From Antilocapra americana (Eukaryota > Chordata > Mammalia > Artiodactyla > Antilocapridae), in contig ML664161.1 of the NCBI GenBank assembly GCA_007570785.1, positions 310,001-374,000 of the forward strand: a stretch of 64,000 nucleotides of DNA, written 5' to 3'. Shown piece by piece: positions 1 through 10,465 of this stretch; position 1 is the stretch's first letter; each line of letters begins with the position of its first letter. Below the pieces are notes generated by a model, which worked only from the letters and a program-made list of their open reading frames with translations, did not search any database and was not told where the DNA came from. A program made the position numbers and the translations under genes.

Positions 1-1798
1 TGTTTTTTTTTTTTTTTTTTAATAGAATGTATTCCTGAAAACTCTTTAAAGTAATGATAGCATAATCAATTGGATGTTCATTTTATATGCAGAGAATAAG
101 TGTCTTACATATATGCCTTTGAATTTACTTTAAGTAAATAAAACAGATTGCTCCCTTCAATATTTCTTTTTCAGGTGAGGAAATTCAAGAGAAGCTAAGT
201 TACTCAGTCAAGCTTATATCCCTAGTGAGACAGAGAAAAGGTAAAGCTGTGCCCTTTGCTAGCCATTTTTTCATTCTTTTATTCAAAATACCATATATTG
301 CTTATCTCAGATGTGCTTCTGTATGAAGTATCCAAGCATCTAGACAAATGCACTCCATTGCCCAGTGTAATTGACAATGAAAAGGAAGACACTGGCCAAC
401 TGATGACAATTTTACACAGGAGTAACAAGATAAAGTACACACTATGCAAAACTGGAGTGGGGCTAGGGACAGAAAACTTCTATAAAATAACAGTTATAAA
501 CATTCAAGCTGAGATCTGAAAAATGAATAGGATTTAGCTATACAAAGTATAGTTATGGGAGACAAGATGCACTGAAAATGTCAAATGAAATTGTCTAAAA
601 TGAAGCATGTTGAGTCTCATAAACTGAAACAAGCATGATTGTCTGAGACACAGAGAAGCTGGAGAAAGGTTATTCTCTCTCTTTTTGAAGTCTCTTTAAA
701 TGGTTGTTAGTATATAGATGCGTTTGTGGTATTTCAAAGGATAAATATATTTTCTCATAATATGGCAGGAAAATGAAAAAAAAAGAAATAAAATACAAAT
801 CTTATTCTAACATCCAGAGATAATCACTGTTAGTGCTTTGATGTTTGCTTTTTCAGACATTCAGTCTATATAGGAATGTGTATATTTTTACAGGAAAAAA
901 ATATGAACCATAAAAAGGCTCAAAGAAGTATACTTGCTATTAATGTAATATGTGCAATTATTTTATATGTTCATACTTTTTCATATTTAATAGTGTATGA
1001 ACAATGTAGAACTGATATGTGGGTATGCAGATTGATTAAACAGAATAAATATTTTGAAAAGGTTGTTACTATGAGTACACATCACAGTCTAAAAAATAGG
1101 TAAGTTATTTAAAAATTACTTTAAAACATTTGCTTAAGTATGTGGGAAAAGTCAGTTTTAACTTTGGTTCTTCTTTCTCTTATATATCAGATTTCCAAAA
1201 TTATAAATGACTGTTTTGTATATACCTATTTTCACAAACCTGAAGTAAGATAAATGTATGCAATGGACATGGGCTTTCAAATGAGAATAATTTGTGAAAT
1301 ATACATGTTTGATAACCATTAAAATTACAAATAAATCATACTTCATGGAATTTAGCAATATCATAAATGTTCAAGGAAAAACTAGAAACATATTTGCAAC
1401 ACATGTAAGTGGTTAACATATAAACAGCTTTATAAAATAACAGGGAAATTTATAGCAATCAACTGAAATATCTGATAAAATTCATAAGCAAAATCAAATT
1501 AAAACATATACCTGAAATTCTTTCATTGTGCCCTACGGGACATGGTCAGTCATAGGTTTAAAAAAGAGAGACATTTTCCACTCTTCTATGACATTCTCTA
1601 CCTATTTCTGACATCTAACATGTTGTTCACTTCTAACAATGTTACTTCTCTTACAGCTCCTTTAAGGAATAACATTTCTTTCTTACTCCTCTGAAGCAAT
1701 TAATTCCTAAAAATGGAACAGGTGCCCTCCTTGTTCCTCATGGCTATTTCTAGGCTGTTCTCCTTTCCCTTTCTTTAAATTTAATAAAGGTAACTTTA
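1..1798. other. Unique AT-rich intergenic DNA
   Basis: No gene, RNA or clearly recognisable repeat is seen. The stretch opens with a run of about 18 T at its left edge, which could be the antisense poly-A tail of an element lying outside the window. Short open frames (for example 256-519 and 876-1103) show no protein family, splice context or compositional sign of coding. Confidence 0.6.
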
Positions 1799-2730
1799 AT
1801 TTTTTTTTTGGTTTTATATTGGAATCTAGTAAATTAACAGTGTTCTTTAGTTTCAGGCATACAGCAGAGTGATTCGGAATGTGTATATTCAGTCATACAC
1901 ATTCATATATCTATTCTTGTTCAAATTTCTTTTCTTTTTATGTTAGAATACTAAGGAAAATTCCATGTGCCAAAGAATAGGTATTTTTGGTTATCTGTTT
2001 TAAATATAGGAATGTGTACATATTGGTCCCAAACCCTAATCTGTCCCTCACCTCAGCCTTTACCCTGGTAACCATAAATTCATTTTCTAAGTCTGCTTCT
2101 TTTTACTAAGTAAGTTTCTATCATTTTTAAAATTTAGATGCCTTGTATAAATGATATCAAGCAATATGTCTTTTTCTATCTGACTTACTTCACTTAGTAT
2201 AATAATCTCCAGGTCCATTCATGGTGGTACAAATAGCATTATTTTCTTCTTTTTAATGGCTGAATAATATTCCATTGTATATAAATACCACAACTTCTTT
2301 ATCCATTTAACTGTCAATGGACATTTAGGGTGCTTACTTTTCTTGACTATTGTAAACAGTGCTGCAGTTAACACTGGAGTATATATATATCCTTTCAAAC
2401 CACGTTCACCTCCAGATATATGTCCAGGAGTGGGATTGCTAGATCATATGATAGCTCTATTTTTAGTTTCTTAATGAACCTACATAGTCTCCATTCTATT
2501 ATTCAAGTGGATGTACCAATTTCCATTACCACCAACAGGATTGGAGGGTTTCCTTTTCTTCATTCCTTCTGCAACATTTACTGTTGGCACATTTTTTGAT
2601 GATGGCTTCTGAATGATGTGATTAAAAATGTCAATTTAGGTTTCTTCTTTGGAGAAATTTCTCTTTAGATCTTTTAACTATTTTTAATTTTTTGATATTG
2701 AGTTGAATGAGCTGTTTGTAAATGTTGGAG

Positions 2731-3951
2731 TTCAGTTCAGTAGCTCAGTTGTGTCTGACTCTTTGCAACCCCATGGACTGCAGTGCACGAGGCATCCCTG
2801 TCCATTACCAACTCCCAGAGCTTAATTACCCAAACTCATGTCCATTGAATCAGTGAACCCATCCAACCATCTCATCCTCTGCCATCCCGCTTCTCCTCCT
2901 GCCCTCAATCTTTCCCAGCATCAGGGTCCTTTAAAATGAGTCAGCTCTTCGCATCAGGTGGGCAAAGTATTGGAGTTTCAGCTTCAACATCAATCCTTCC
3001 AATGAACACCCAAGACTGATCTCCTTTAGGATGGACTGGTTGGATCTCCTTGAAGGCCAAGGGACTCTCAACAGTCTTCTCCAACACCACAGTTCAAAAG
3101 CATCAATTCTTTGGCGCTCAGCTTTCTTTACAGTCCAACTCTCACATCCATACATGACCACTGGAAAAACCATAGCCTTGATTAGATGGACCTTTGTTGG
3201 CAAAGTAGTGTCTCTGCTTTTTAAAATGCTGTCTAGATTTCTTGAACTAACACCCAAAAAAGATGTCCTCTTCATTATAGGGGACTAGAATGCAAAAGTG
3301 CTAAGTCAAGAAACACCTGGAGTAACAGGCAAATTTGGCCTTGGAGTACAGAATGAAGCAAGGCAAAGGCTAGTAGAGTTCTGCCAAGAGAATGCACTGG
3401 TCATAGCAAATACCCTCTTCCAACAACACAAGAGAAGACTCTACACATGGACCTCACCAGATGGTCAACACTGAAATCAGATTGATTATATTCTTTGCAG
3501 CCAAAGATGGAGAAGCTCTATATAGTCAGCAAAAACAAGACCAGGAGCTGACTGTGGCTCAGATCATGAACTCTCTATTGCCAAATTCAGACTGAAATTG
3601 AAGAAAGTGGAAAAAACCACTAGACCAGTCAGGTATGCCCTAAATCAAATCCCTTATGACTATACAGTGGAAGTGAGAAATAGAGTTAAGGGACTAGATC
3701 TGATAGACAGAGTGCCTGATGAATTATGGATGGAGGTCCATGACATTGTAGAGCAGACAGAAATCAAGATGATCCCCAAGAAAAAGAAATGCACAAAAGC
3801 AAAATGGCTTTCTGAGGAGGCCTTACAAATAGCTGTGAAAAGAGGGAAGTGAAAAGCAAAGGAGAAAAAGAAAGATATACCAATTTGAATGCAGAGTTCC
3901 AAAGAATAGCAAGGAGAGATAAGAAAGCTTTCGTCAGTGATCAATGCAAAG
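2731..3951 (-). mobile_element. BovB LINE with 5' inversion (twin-primed), whole insertion
   Basis: This is a BovB (RTE-type, non-LTR) copy inserted into the L1 at 1799-4270. The left arm, about 2731-3238, is antisense BovB 3' end, starting with the TTCAGTTCAG tail characteristic of BovB. The right arm, about 3240-3951, is sense BovB from an internal, more 5' region. The 11-bp target sequence AAATGTTGGAG occurs at 2720-2730 and again at 3952-3962, and L1 sequence continues on both sides, so both arms belong to one insertion event. Orientation is given by the 3' arm. Roughly the middle of the element (reverse transcriptase region) is absent. This arrangement fits twin priming, in which the second strand of the target primes internally on the RNA. 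Confidence 0.9.
3240..3951 (+). mobile_element. Inverted 5' arm of the twin-primed BovB (endonuclease C-term and linker)
   Basis: Translation of this arm is recognisable BovB polyprotein: the end of the apurinic-type endonuclease domain followed by the basic linker before the reverse transcriptase. An open stretch at 3598-3852 carries the linker segment (residues reading EVRNRVKGLDLIDRVPDELW). A stop within the otherwise conserved GDWNAKVG block (TAG near 3286) and others show it is inactive. The arm ends in GCAAAGAAAT, and AAAT is shared with the target sequence, giving a short microhomology at the outer junction as expected for an internally primed arm. Confidence 0.85.
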
Positions 3952-4349
3952 AAATGTTGGAGACTAATCAATTATTGGTCACATTATTTGCAAATATTTT
4001 CTCCCATTCTGTGGGTTGCTTTTTATTTTGTTTATGATTTCTAATTTCCTTTTCTTTACAAAAGCTTTTGAATTTAATTAGATCCAATTTGTTAATGTTT
4101 GCTTTTATTTGCATTACTTTAGGAGACAGATCAAAAAAGATATTGTTACAATTTATGTCAAAGACTGTTCTGCCTATATTTTCCTCTGACTTTTATAGTA
4201 TCCAGTCTTACATTAAGGGCTTTAATACATTTTGAGTTAATTTTTCTGAATGGTATTAGTGTTTTAATATCATTTTTTAATTTTTATTTGAGAATAATCA
4301 ATTTACAATGTTTTGTTGATTTCAAGTGTATAGCAAAGTAGATCAATTT

Positions 4350-5475
4350 CAGTTCAGTTCAGTCGCTCAGTTGTGTCCGAATCTTTGTGACCCCACGAAC
4401 TGCAGAACGCCAGGCCTCCCTGTCCATCACCAACTCCCAGAGTCCACCCAAATCCATAGCCATCGAGTCGATGATGCCATCCAGCCATCTCATCCTCTGT
4501 CAATCCCTTCTCCTCCTGCCATTAATCTTTCCCAGCATCAGGGTCCTTTAAAATGAGTCAGCTCTTCACATCAGGTGGCCAAAGTATTGGAGTTTCAGCT
4601 TCAATATCAGTCCTTCCAATGAACACCCATGACTGATCTCCCTAGGATGGACTGGTTGGATCTCCTTGCAGTCCAAGGAAGTCTCAAGAGTCTTCTCCAA
4701 CACCACAGTTCAAAAGCATCAGTTCTTTGGTGCTCAGCTTTCTTTACAGTCCAACTCTCACATCCATACATGACCACTGGAAAAACCATAGCCTTGATTA
4801 GACGGACCTTTGTTGGCAAAGTAATGTCTCTGCTTTTTAATATGCTCTCTAGGTTGGTCATAACTTTCCTTCCAAGGAGTAAGCGTCTTTTAATTTCATG
4901 AATGCAATCACCATCTGCAGTGATTTTGGAGCACCAAAAAATAAAGTCTGACACTGTTTCCACAGTCTCCCCATCTATCTGCCATGAAGTGATGGGACCA
5001 GATGCCATGCTCTTAGTTTTCTGAATGCTGAGCTTTAAGCCAACTTTTTCACTCTCCTTTTTCACGTTCATCAAGAGGCTCTTTAGTTCTTCTTCACTTT
5101 CTGCCATAAGGGTGGTGTCATCTGCGTATCTGAGGTTATTGATCTTTCTCCTGGTAATCTTGATTCCAGCTTGTGCTTCATCCAGCCCAGCATTTCTCAT
5201 GATATACTCTGCATATAAGTTAAATAAGCAGGGTGATAATATACAGCCTTGATGTTCTCCTTTTCCTATTTGGAACCAATCTGTTGTTCCATGTCCAGTT
5301 ATAACTGTTGCTTCCTGACCTGCATACAGGTTTCTCAAGAGGCAGTTCAGGTTGTCTGGTATGCCCATCTCTTTCAGAATTTTCCACAGTTTATTGTGAT
5401 CCACACAGTGAAAGTCTTTGGCATAGTCAATAAAGCAGTAATAGATGTTTTTTCTGGAACTCTCTTGCTTTTTCA
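4350..5475 (-). mobile_element. BovB LINE, 5'-truncated, antisense
   Basis: This is antisense BovB from its 3' end (CAGTTCAGTTCAGTCGCTCAG start) back through the reverse transcriptase. It is flanked by imperfect copies of a 10-bp target site, AGATCAATTT at 4340-4349 and AGATCAGTTT at 5476-5485, inside the 3'UTR of the surrounding L1. It retains one of the longest BovB open frames in the window (see the reverse-transcriptase entry). 5' truncation at about 1.1 kb is typical. Confidence 0.93.
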
Positions 5476-5476
5476 A
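4607..5476 (-). pseudogene. BovB reverse transcriptase fragment, 289 codons open
   Basis: The minus-strand frame encodes the RTE-class reverse transcriptase palm and C-terminal region. A motif-A-like FIDYAK lies near residue 16, the HQGCILSPCLFN block near 75-86, and the catalytic YADD at residues 117-120. After this comes the lysine-rich KSLLMNVKKESEKVGLKL segment and the CESWTVKKAEHQRTD and ELWCWRRLLRLPW blocks. The endonuclease and N-terminal half are absent because of 5' truncation, and the frame ends early with a shifted tail (GVHWKD) instead of the normal C-terminus. The apparent start methionine is only the first ATG after the truncation point. It is therefore not a functional gene, although the active-site residues survive. 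Confidence 0.85.
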
Positions 5477-5695
5477 GATCAGTTTATATGTATATATATG
5501 TTATATATATATATATAGACACACACATACAATTATCTACTCCATTTTCGATTCTTTTCTTATATAAGTCATTATGGAGTACTCAATAACACTCCTTGTG
5601 CTATGTCGTAGGTCCTTATTAGTTATCTATTTTACATATAGTAGTGTGTATATGTCAATCTCAATTTTCCAATTTATCCCTCCCCTGCTTAATTT

Positions 5696-5897
5696 AGGGC
5701 TTCCCTGGTAGCACAGACAATAAAAAATCTGTCTGCAATGCAGGAGACCTGGATTCGATCCCTGGGTTGGAAGATCCCCTGGAGAAAGAAATGGCTAACC
5801 ACTCCAGTATTCTTGCCTGGAGAATTCCATGGACAGAGATATAAACCATGGGGTCTCAAAGAATTGAACACAACTGAGCAACTAACACTTTTACTTT
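5696..5897 (+). mobile_element. Bov-tA SINE
   Basis: A tRNA-Glu-related head (GGGCTTCCCTGGTAGC..., with the GGATTCGATCCC box-B-like stretch) is followed by the Bov-A body ending in ACTGAGCAACTAACACTTTT. Direct repeats CTGCTTAATTT at 5685-5695 and 5898-5908 flank it, and L1 3'UTR continues on both sides. It was mobilised by L1 machinery. Confidence 0.95.
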
Positions 5898-6795
5898 CTG
5901 CTTAATTTTTTACATCTGTAACTATTTCTGCTTTGTATCCCTTTTTTAGAGCCTACATATAAGTGATATCATATTTATATCTCTTTCTGGCTTACTTCAC
6001 TTAATAGAATAATCTCCAGGTTCATCCATGTTGCTGCAAATGGCATTATTTTGTTGTTCTTTATGGCTAATAGTTCATTGTATATATGTACCACATCTTC
6101 TTTGTCCATTCCTCTGTTAAGGGACATATATGTTACTTCCATATCCTGGCTATTATAAATAATGCTGCAATGAACATTGGTGTGCATATGTATTTTCAAA
6201 TGATTATTTTTTTTCTGGATATATGCCCAGGGGGTTGATTGCTGGATCATAAGGTAGGTCTATTTTTTAGTTTCTTAAGGAACTCCTATACTGTTCTCTA
6301 TAGTAGCTATACCAGTTTACATTCCCACCAACAATGTAGGAAAGTTCCCTTTTCTCCACATTCTCTCCAGCATTTATTGTTTATATATTTATTGAGGATG
6401 GCCCCTCTGACCTGACTGGTCGGAGGTGATACCTCTTACAGGGCACATGCCAATGAGCCCTCACCTGATCTGCCACCATCAGTGAGCCATAGCCACATTC
6501 CAAACTTAGCAGGACACCTTCCAACACTAGCTGGTTTGTCTGGCCCATTCTCTTATGAGGTCACAGCTCTTTTTCCCCTGGGTCCTGGTGTGCAGGACAC
6601 TTTGTGTGCACTCTCAAAGAGTTGCATTCCATTTCTCCCTGTCTGTGGAATTTCTGTGGTCAAACCCCATTGGTCTTTTGTGTGTGTGTGTGTGGTAGGG
6701 ACTGTAATTTGTTGGTAGGTGACTGTTTAGCAGTTAGTTGTGATTTTGGTAATTTCATAAGAAGGAGTGATCATGTCTTTTTCTGTCATCTTGCC

Positions 6796-7275
6796 TCCTC
6801 CCCCAAAGTAACTATGTATTGTCTCCCCTTGTCATCACCCATTCCTCCATGGAACCCTCCCTTTCTGGATCTCCTGTACTAACATGGGAGATTATAACAA
6901 ACAGAAAGATGACCCCTATTTCACTTGTTTTCTTGATCTTCTCTCCTGCAAATAATTTTGTTTACCACCCTATGTAGCTATTTTTTTAATGTCATTACCA
7001 TTATACAAAGCACTTTAATAATTGCAATATTAAACATTTTCCCAATCACCAGTTCTCTTCTCCAACACATTGGGAAAAAAAAAAAGAATTTTGTATTTTT
7101 TTTCCCATGTCCCACCATTTTAACTGTATTTGAAGCTACACCATCCCTCAACTTTCTTTCTTCTTCACTTGCCTATCATAAATCCCAGGATGACTCATTA
7201 TGTCTACTTATGTTCCTTTTACTTCATTATACTCTCATAAACAAACTGCAAACTTCTGTGTTCTGCAGTACTATA
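6796..7275. other. Unique intergenic stretch
   Basis: No gene or repeat family is recognised. Open frames here (6482-6718 in part, 6958-7317) lack protein similarity and overlap repeat edges. Confidence 0.55.
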
Positions 7276-7500
7276 AAGTTACCCATGGAAAAATATGGGT
7301 TTGAACTGCTGGGTTGACTTATATGTAGACTTTTTCAATAGTAAATACTACAATACTGCATGATCCACAGACAGGAATCTGCAGAAACTCACATATGAAG
7401 GATCTGCATATAGAGGAGGCTGACTATAAATCATGCTTAGATTTTTGTTTGTGTGAAGGGTCAGCACCTATAACCCTCATGTTGTTCAAGGGTAAACTAT
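7276..7500. mobile_element. Tigger-type (mariner superfamily) MITE remnant
   Basis: The block contains ATGGGTTTGAACTGCTGGG, the TTTTTCAATA region and a terminal GTTGTTCAAGGGTAAACTAT. These match the pattern of Tigger2-like MITEs, whose ends read CAGTTGACCCTTGAACAAC and its complement. It is non-autonomous and diverged. A second copy of the same type lies at 48399-48618. The exact subfamily name is not certain. Confidence 0.7.
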
Positions 7501-7639
7501 ATTCTGTTGTTAAATACAACTAGAAAAACTACAGTCAAGCTTACTAGTCTTACTTTATATTCTTTGAAAAATCATCAAATTGAAATAGATTTTTGTTGTT
7601 GTTGTTGAAACATATTTATTTTATTTAATATTTTCTTTT

Positions 7640-7735
7640 AATTACAATTGCACAAAAAAACAAATTTTCTTTTTTTTCTTTACATTATCATATTGGTTTT
7701 GCCATACATTGACATGAATCCACCATCCTGCTGCC
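7640..7735 (-). mobile_element. Ruminant L1 3'-end fragment, antisense
   Basis: The phrase ATTGGTTTTGCCATACATTG followed by ACATGAATCCACC is the antisense of the 3' end of young ruminant L1s (compare 9674-9782, where the same sequence appears in sense). Only the last approximately 100 bp are present; edges are uncertain. Confidence 0.7.
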
Positions 7736-8034
7736 AAACAAAACCATATTCCCCCATTCTCTAAGACAATGCTTTCATATATGGTGATTTAATTCTACTA
7801 TATCTCCTATTAATCTTCACTCTCACATGATGATCTCAATTCTTATTAAACAATGAACTATAGCTATAAGAAGACAGATTTTATAAGCTTCTACTGCTAT
7901 GTCCTTTATCTGTGATTATATGTCTTACGTTCTTCTCCTCTATACACAGACCAGCATTCAGGGTTCATACCTCTAATTGTGAAGTACATTTCATCCACTC
8001 TTCCTTTCTCAGGGATTTTTGTTTCACCACTTCT

Positions 8035-8135
8035 CTGTAATCAACATGAGGACAGATTTTTAACTCTGTTTACTTTTGAAGCCCCAGAGCCTATAATGGT
8101 CCTAGGAACATAGAGGGTACTCAGTAACAAGTAAA
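8035..8135 (-). mobile_element. Possible L2 LINE 3' remnant
   Basis: The order GAGGACAGA...ACTCTGTTTAC...CCCCAGAGCCTA...ATAGAGGGTACTCAGTAA matches the well-known antisense 3' region of L2 elements (cause-of-interest words: 'cccagagcctagaacagtgcctggcacatagtaggtactcaataa' type pattern). It is strongly diverged; the call is tentative. Confidence 0.45.
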
Positions 8136-8948
8136 TTAAAGATAAACTGAAAGAAGATGTAATTTTTACTAGTCAAATTTAATATTTTAATATATAATAC
8201 AACTTAATCTTCAAGGGTGGAATGAAATGATTTGTCACTTTCATAATGGATAAGCATATGAAGTCAAACATTCTGAAAAAAGAATCATAGATTCATAGAA
8301 TTAAAACCTTAATATGACAATGTTACTGTTCAAAGCCCCTCTAAATATAAGGCAAGTATTAATATGCAATAAAATCTGTTTATTCAGTGGCAATTTGAGT
8401 GAAAAATTAAAAAAATCAAAGGAGATATTTAGATAAATTATGGTGAGTCTACATGTTTAGAAAATTATGTATTATTGTGATCACATCAATAAAGCACTTC
8501 TATTTGCTCTGGAATGTTTGTTTGGCATATGACTTTCAGGTGTACCAGTGAAGGTGTAACTACCCATAGCTTCATTGTAGAAGATCACTCCTGTTGTCCT
8601 CATATGAAAGATTTGGCCAAAAAGAGAGCTGAGGATTCCTTATTATTAGTGGCCAAGTTGAATACCACTATACATCTCTCTCTGCAATATTAATCTCCCT
8701 CAGGGTCATGTTTAATTCAATCCAAGAAAGGTATCTGGTTGATAACCTGTGTGACAATCACCTACTGATAGAGGCAGTCTGAAGTCTTTGTGAGTGTGAA
8801 TAAAAGAGTCACTAGCTTTTTCTTAGAGAACATACACAGAAGGTAATACCTGATATTAAAACTGTTTACTCCATGAAAAAGAAAACGGCTTGTGCTCAAA
8901 ATAATCATGCTTCTTATTAATAGTTATATATATTTGACTGAAAAATAT

Positions 8949-8990
8949 TGTGTGTGTGTATATATGTGCACACATACACTCACACACACA
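8949..8990. repeat. Interrupted TG/TA/CA dinucleotide tract
   Basis: TGTGTGTGTA, a TATA segment and a CACACACACA segment follow each other. This is an imperfect microsatellite. Confidence 0.85.
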
Positions 8991-9673
8991 GACATAGAAG
9001 AGTGCAAGCTGCCAAACTGAAAATAATAAAAGTTATTTTCTTACCCATGAAATCAAAGCTGCAGAATCTGCTTGTTTCACCTGCAGATGAGAACCCTGCA
9101 GTTTATACTTCATGGTTAACAAGACTGAACACTTTGAAACATACTTCTGGAACCACCCAACCTGTAAATTAAATACATCAGCAATGCAATTATTGCTGTT
9201 TGCTCTTTTCCCATGTATAAATCACACAAAAAACAGTTGCAGTGCTGAACCACAGAAACTATAGTTTATATTTTACTGTTAGTGCATGAAAATTCACAAT
9301 GGAAAGCAGTATTCTAAAGCTGCAAATAGGTTCTATGGCTGGTGCTCTGAAGATTTACCTCAGTTTAGGAAAGAAAATCTGACTGGCGAGCAATGATATT
9401 TTATGGAAACTCTTGTTTCCTTCTCTTGTGTTCTGCATAACTTTGAGAGAATGGCATAAGCTTTTCTATAATTTAAAATCTTACACACATTTTTAATAAA
9501 TATTTTTGAAACTAAACAAAAAGCATAATAGTGGTTGATCTAAAGACAACCATTTATAGATGCATTGTGCTTAGTATTAAAAAGACAAAATATCTAAGAT
9601 AAAAAGCAAGCATATTTTTCATACAACCACAAAAGTTGAGAATTTTAACATGTTGACATGTTCCTCTGGAAGA

Positions 9674-9782
9674 GGAACATATGTATACCCATGGCAGATT
9701 CATGTCAATGTATGGCAAAACCAACACGATAATGTAAAGAAAAAATTAATTAATTAATTTAAAAAATAAATTAAAAAAAAAG
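9674..9782 (+). mobile_element. Ruminant L1 3'-end fragment with A-rich tail
   Basis: GGAACATATGTATACCCATG, then the GCAGATTCATGTCAATG and TATGGCAAAACCAAC blocks and an A/T-rich tail ending in A9, is the 3' terminus of a young ruminant L1. Only about 110 bp are present. The 5' truncation point lies inside a perfect inverted repeat (9658-9680). The tail abuts a BovB directly. Confidence 0.85.
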
Positions 9783-10250
9783 TGTTCTCCAACACCACAG
9801 TTCAAAAGCATCAGTTCTTCTGTGCTCAGCTTTCTTTATATTCCAACTCTCACATTCGTACATGACTACTAGAAAAACCACAGTAGACTAGATGTTTGAC
9901 TAGATGAACTTTTGCTAGCAAAGTAATGTTTCTGCTTTTTAATATGCTGTCTAATTTGATCATAGTTTTCCTTCCAAGGAGCAAGTGTCTTTTAATTTCA
10001 TGGCGCAGTCACCATCTACAGTGATTTTGGAGCTCAAAATAATAAAGTCTCTTACTGTTTCCATTCTTTCCCCATCTACTTACTGTGAACTGATGGGACT
10101 GGATGCCATGATCTTACTTTTCTGAATGTTGAGTTTTAAACCAACTTTTTCACTCTCTTACTTTCATTAAGAGGCTTGTTAGTTCTTTTGCTTTCTGCCA
10201 TAAGGGTGGTGTCATCTGGATATCTGAGATTATTGATTAACCTTAACATA
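9783..10250 (-). mobile_element. BovB LINE internal fragment, antisense
   Basis: It starts abruptly at TGTTCTCCAACACCACAG, which lies about 300 bp inside the BovB 3' region, and runs to the GGTGGTGTCATCTGG stretch that encodes YADD in antisense. Both ends are truncated: the BovB 3' tail is absent on the left, where an L1 tail sits instead. Stops and indels make it inactive. A deletion after L1 insertion is the simplest explanation for the missing 3' end. Confidence 0.88.
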
Positions 10251-10342
10251 CCCTTACTAGGTCTTTTCAAAATAAATAACCCTGCTCTGATTTTCTTAAA
10301 TTAAGTAAAAAGAAATTTGATAATTTATCTTTTTATAGTTTT

Positions 10343-10465
10343 AGAAGGGAATGGCAGCCCACTCTATTATTCTCGCCAGGGGAATTCCACGGACAGAAGT
10401 GCCTAGTGGGCTACAGTCTGTGGGGTTGCAGAGCCAGACATGACTGACAAACACTTCAACTTCAG
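10343..10465 (+). mobile_element. Bov-A SINE monomer
   Basis: GAAGGGAATGGCAGCCCACT through GGGGTTGCAGAGCCAGACAT and GACTGACAAACACTTCA is a Bov-A unit without the tRNA head. Confidence 0.85.

Larger units (their letters stand above)
1799..4270 (-). mobile_element. Old L1 LINE, 3' half, antisense, split by BovB
   Basis: Read on the minus strand this is the 3'UTR and C-terminal part of L1 ORF2. On the plus strand the antisense L1 3' end with its T-rich tail lies near 1800, and L1 ORF2 sequence follows up to 2730. The same L1 resumes at 3952 (antisense of the ORF2 part with the plus-strand phrase TTTTCTCCCATTCTGTGGG) and fades near 4270, where the 3' end of a second L1 begins. It is 5' truncated and full of stops. 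A BovB at 2731-3951 interrupts it. This is a dead copy of a mid-age mammalian L1 family; the subfamily is not determined. Confidence 0.85.
4271..6795 (-). mobile_element. Old L1 LINE, antisense, 5' end joined to 3' end by internal deletion
   Basis: On the minus strand the element starts near 6795 with a sequence resembling the 5' end of ruminant L1s (a phrase like GGCAAGATG followed by the AAAATCACAACTAACTGCT block). After about 350 bp of 5'UTR it jumps, near 6443, straight into the C-terminal part of ORF2. It then runs through the ORF2 end (91 residues open at 5975-6250) and 3'UTR to about 4271. ORF1 and most of ORF2 are missing. A BovB (4350-5475) and a Bov-tA SINE (5696-5897) are inserted in the 3'UTR. 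The 5'UTR assignment is from memory of the family and less certain than the ORF2 part. Confidence 0.75.
7736..9655. other. Mostly unique intergenic DNA
   Basis: No gene is seen. It contains a probable L2 remnant (8035-8135) and a short CA/TG-rich tract (8949-8990), listed separately. The open frame at 8948-9172 begins inside that tract and has no support. Confidence 0.55.

Noticed and set aside
5696..5897. tRNA-Glu genes at this and other tRNA-like heads
   Set aside because: Each head continues into Bov-A and has SINE target duplications; the cloverleaf is degenerate.
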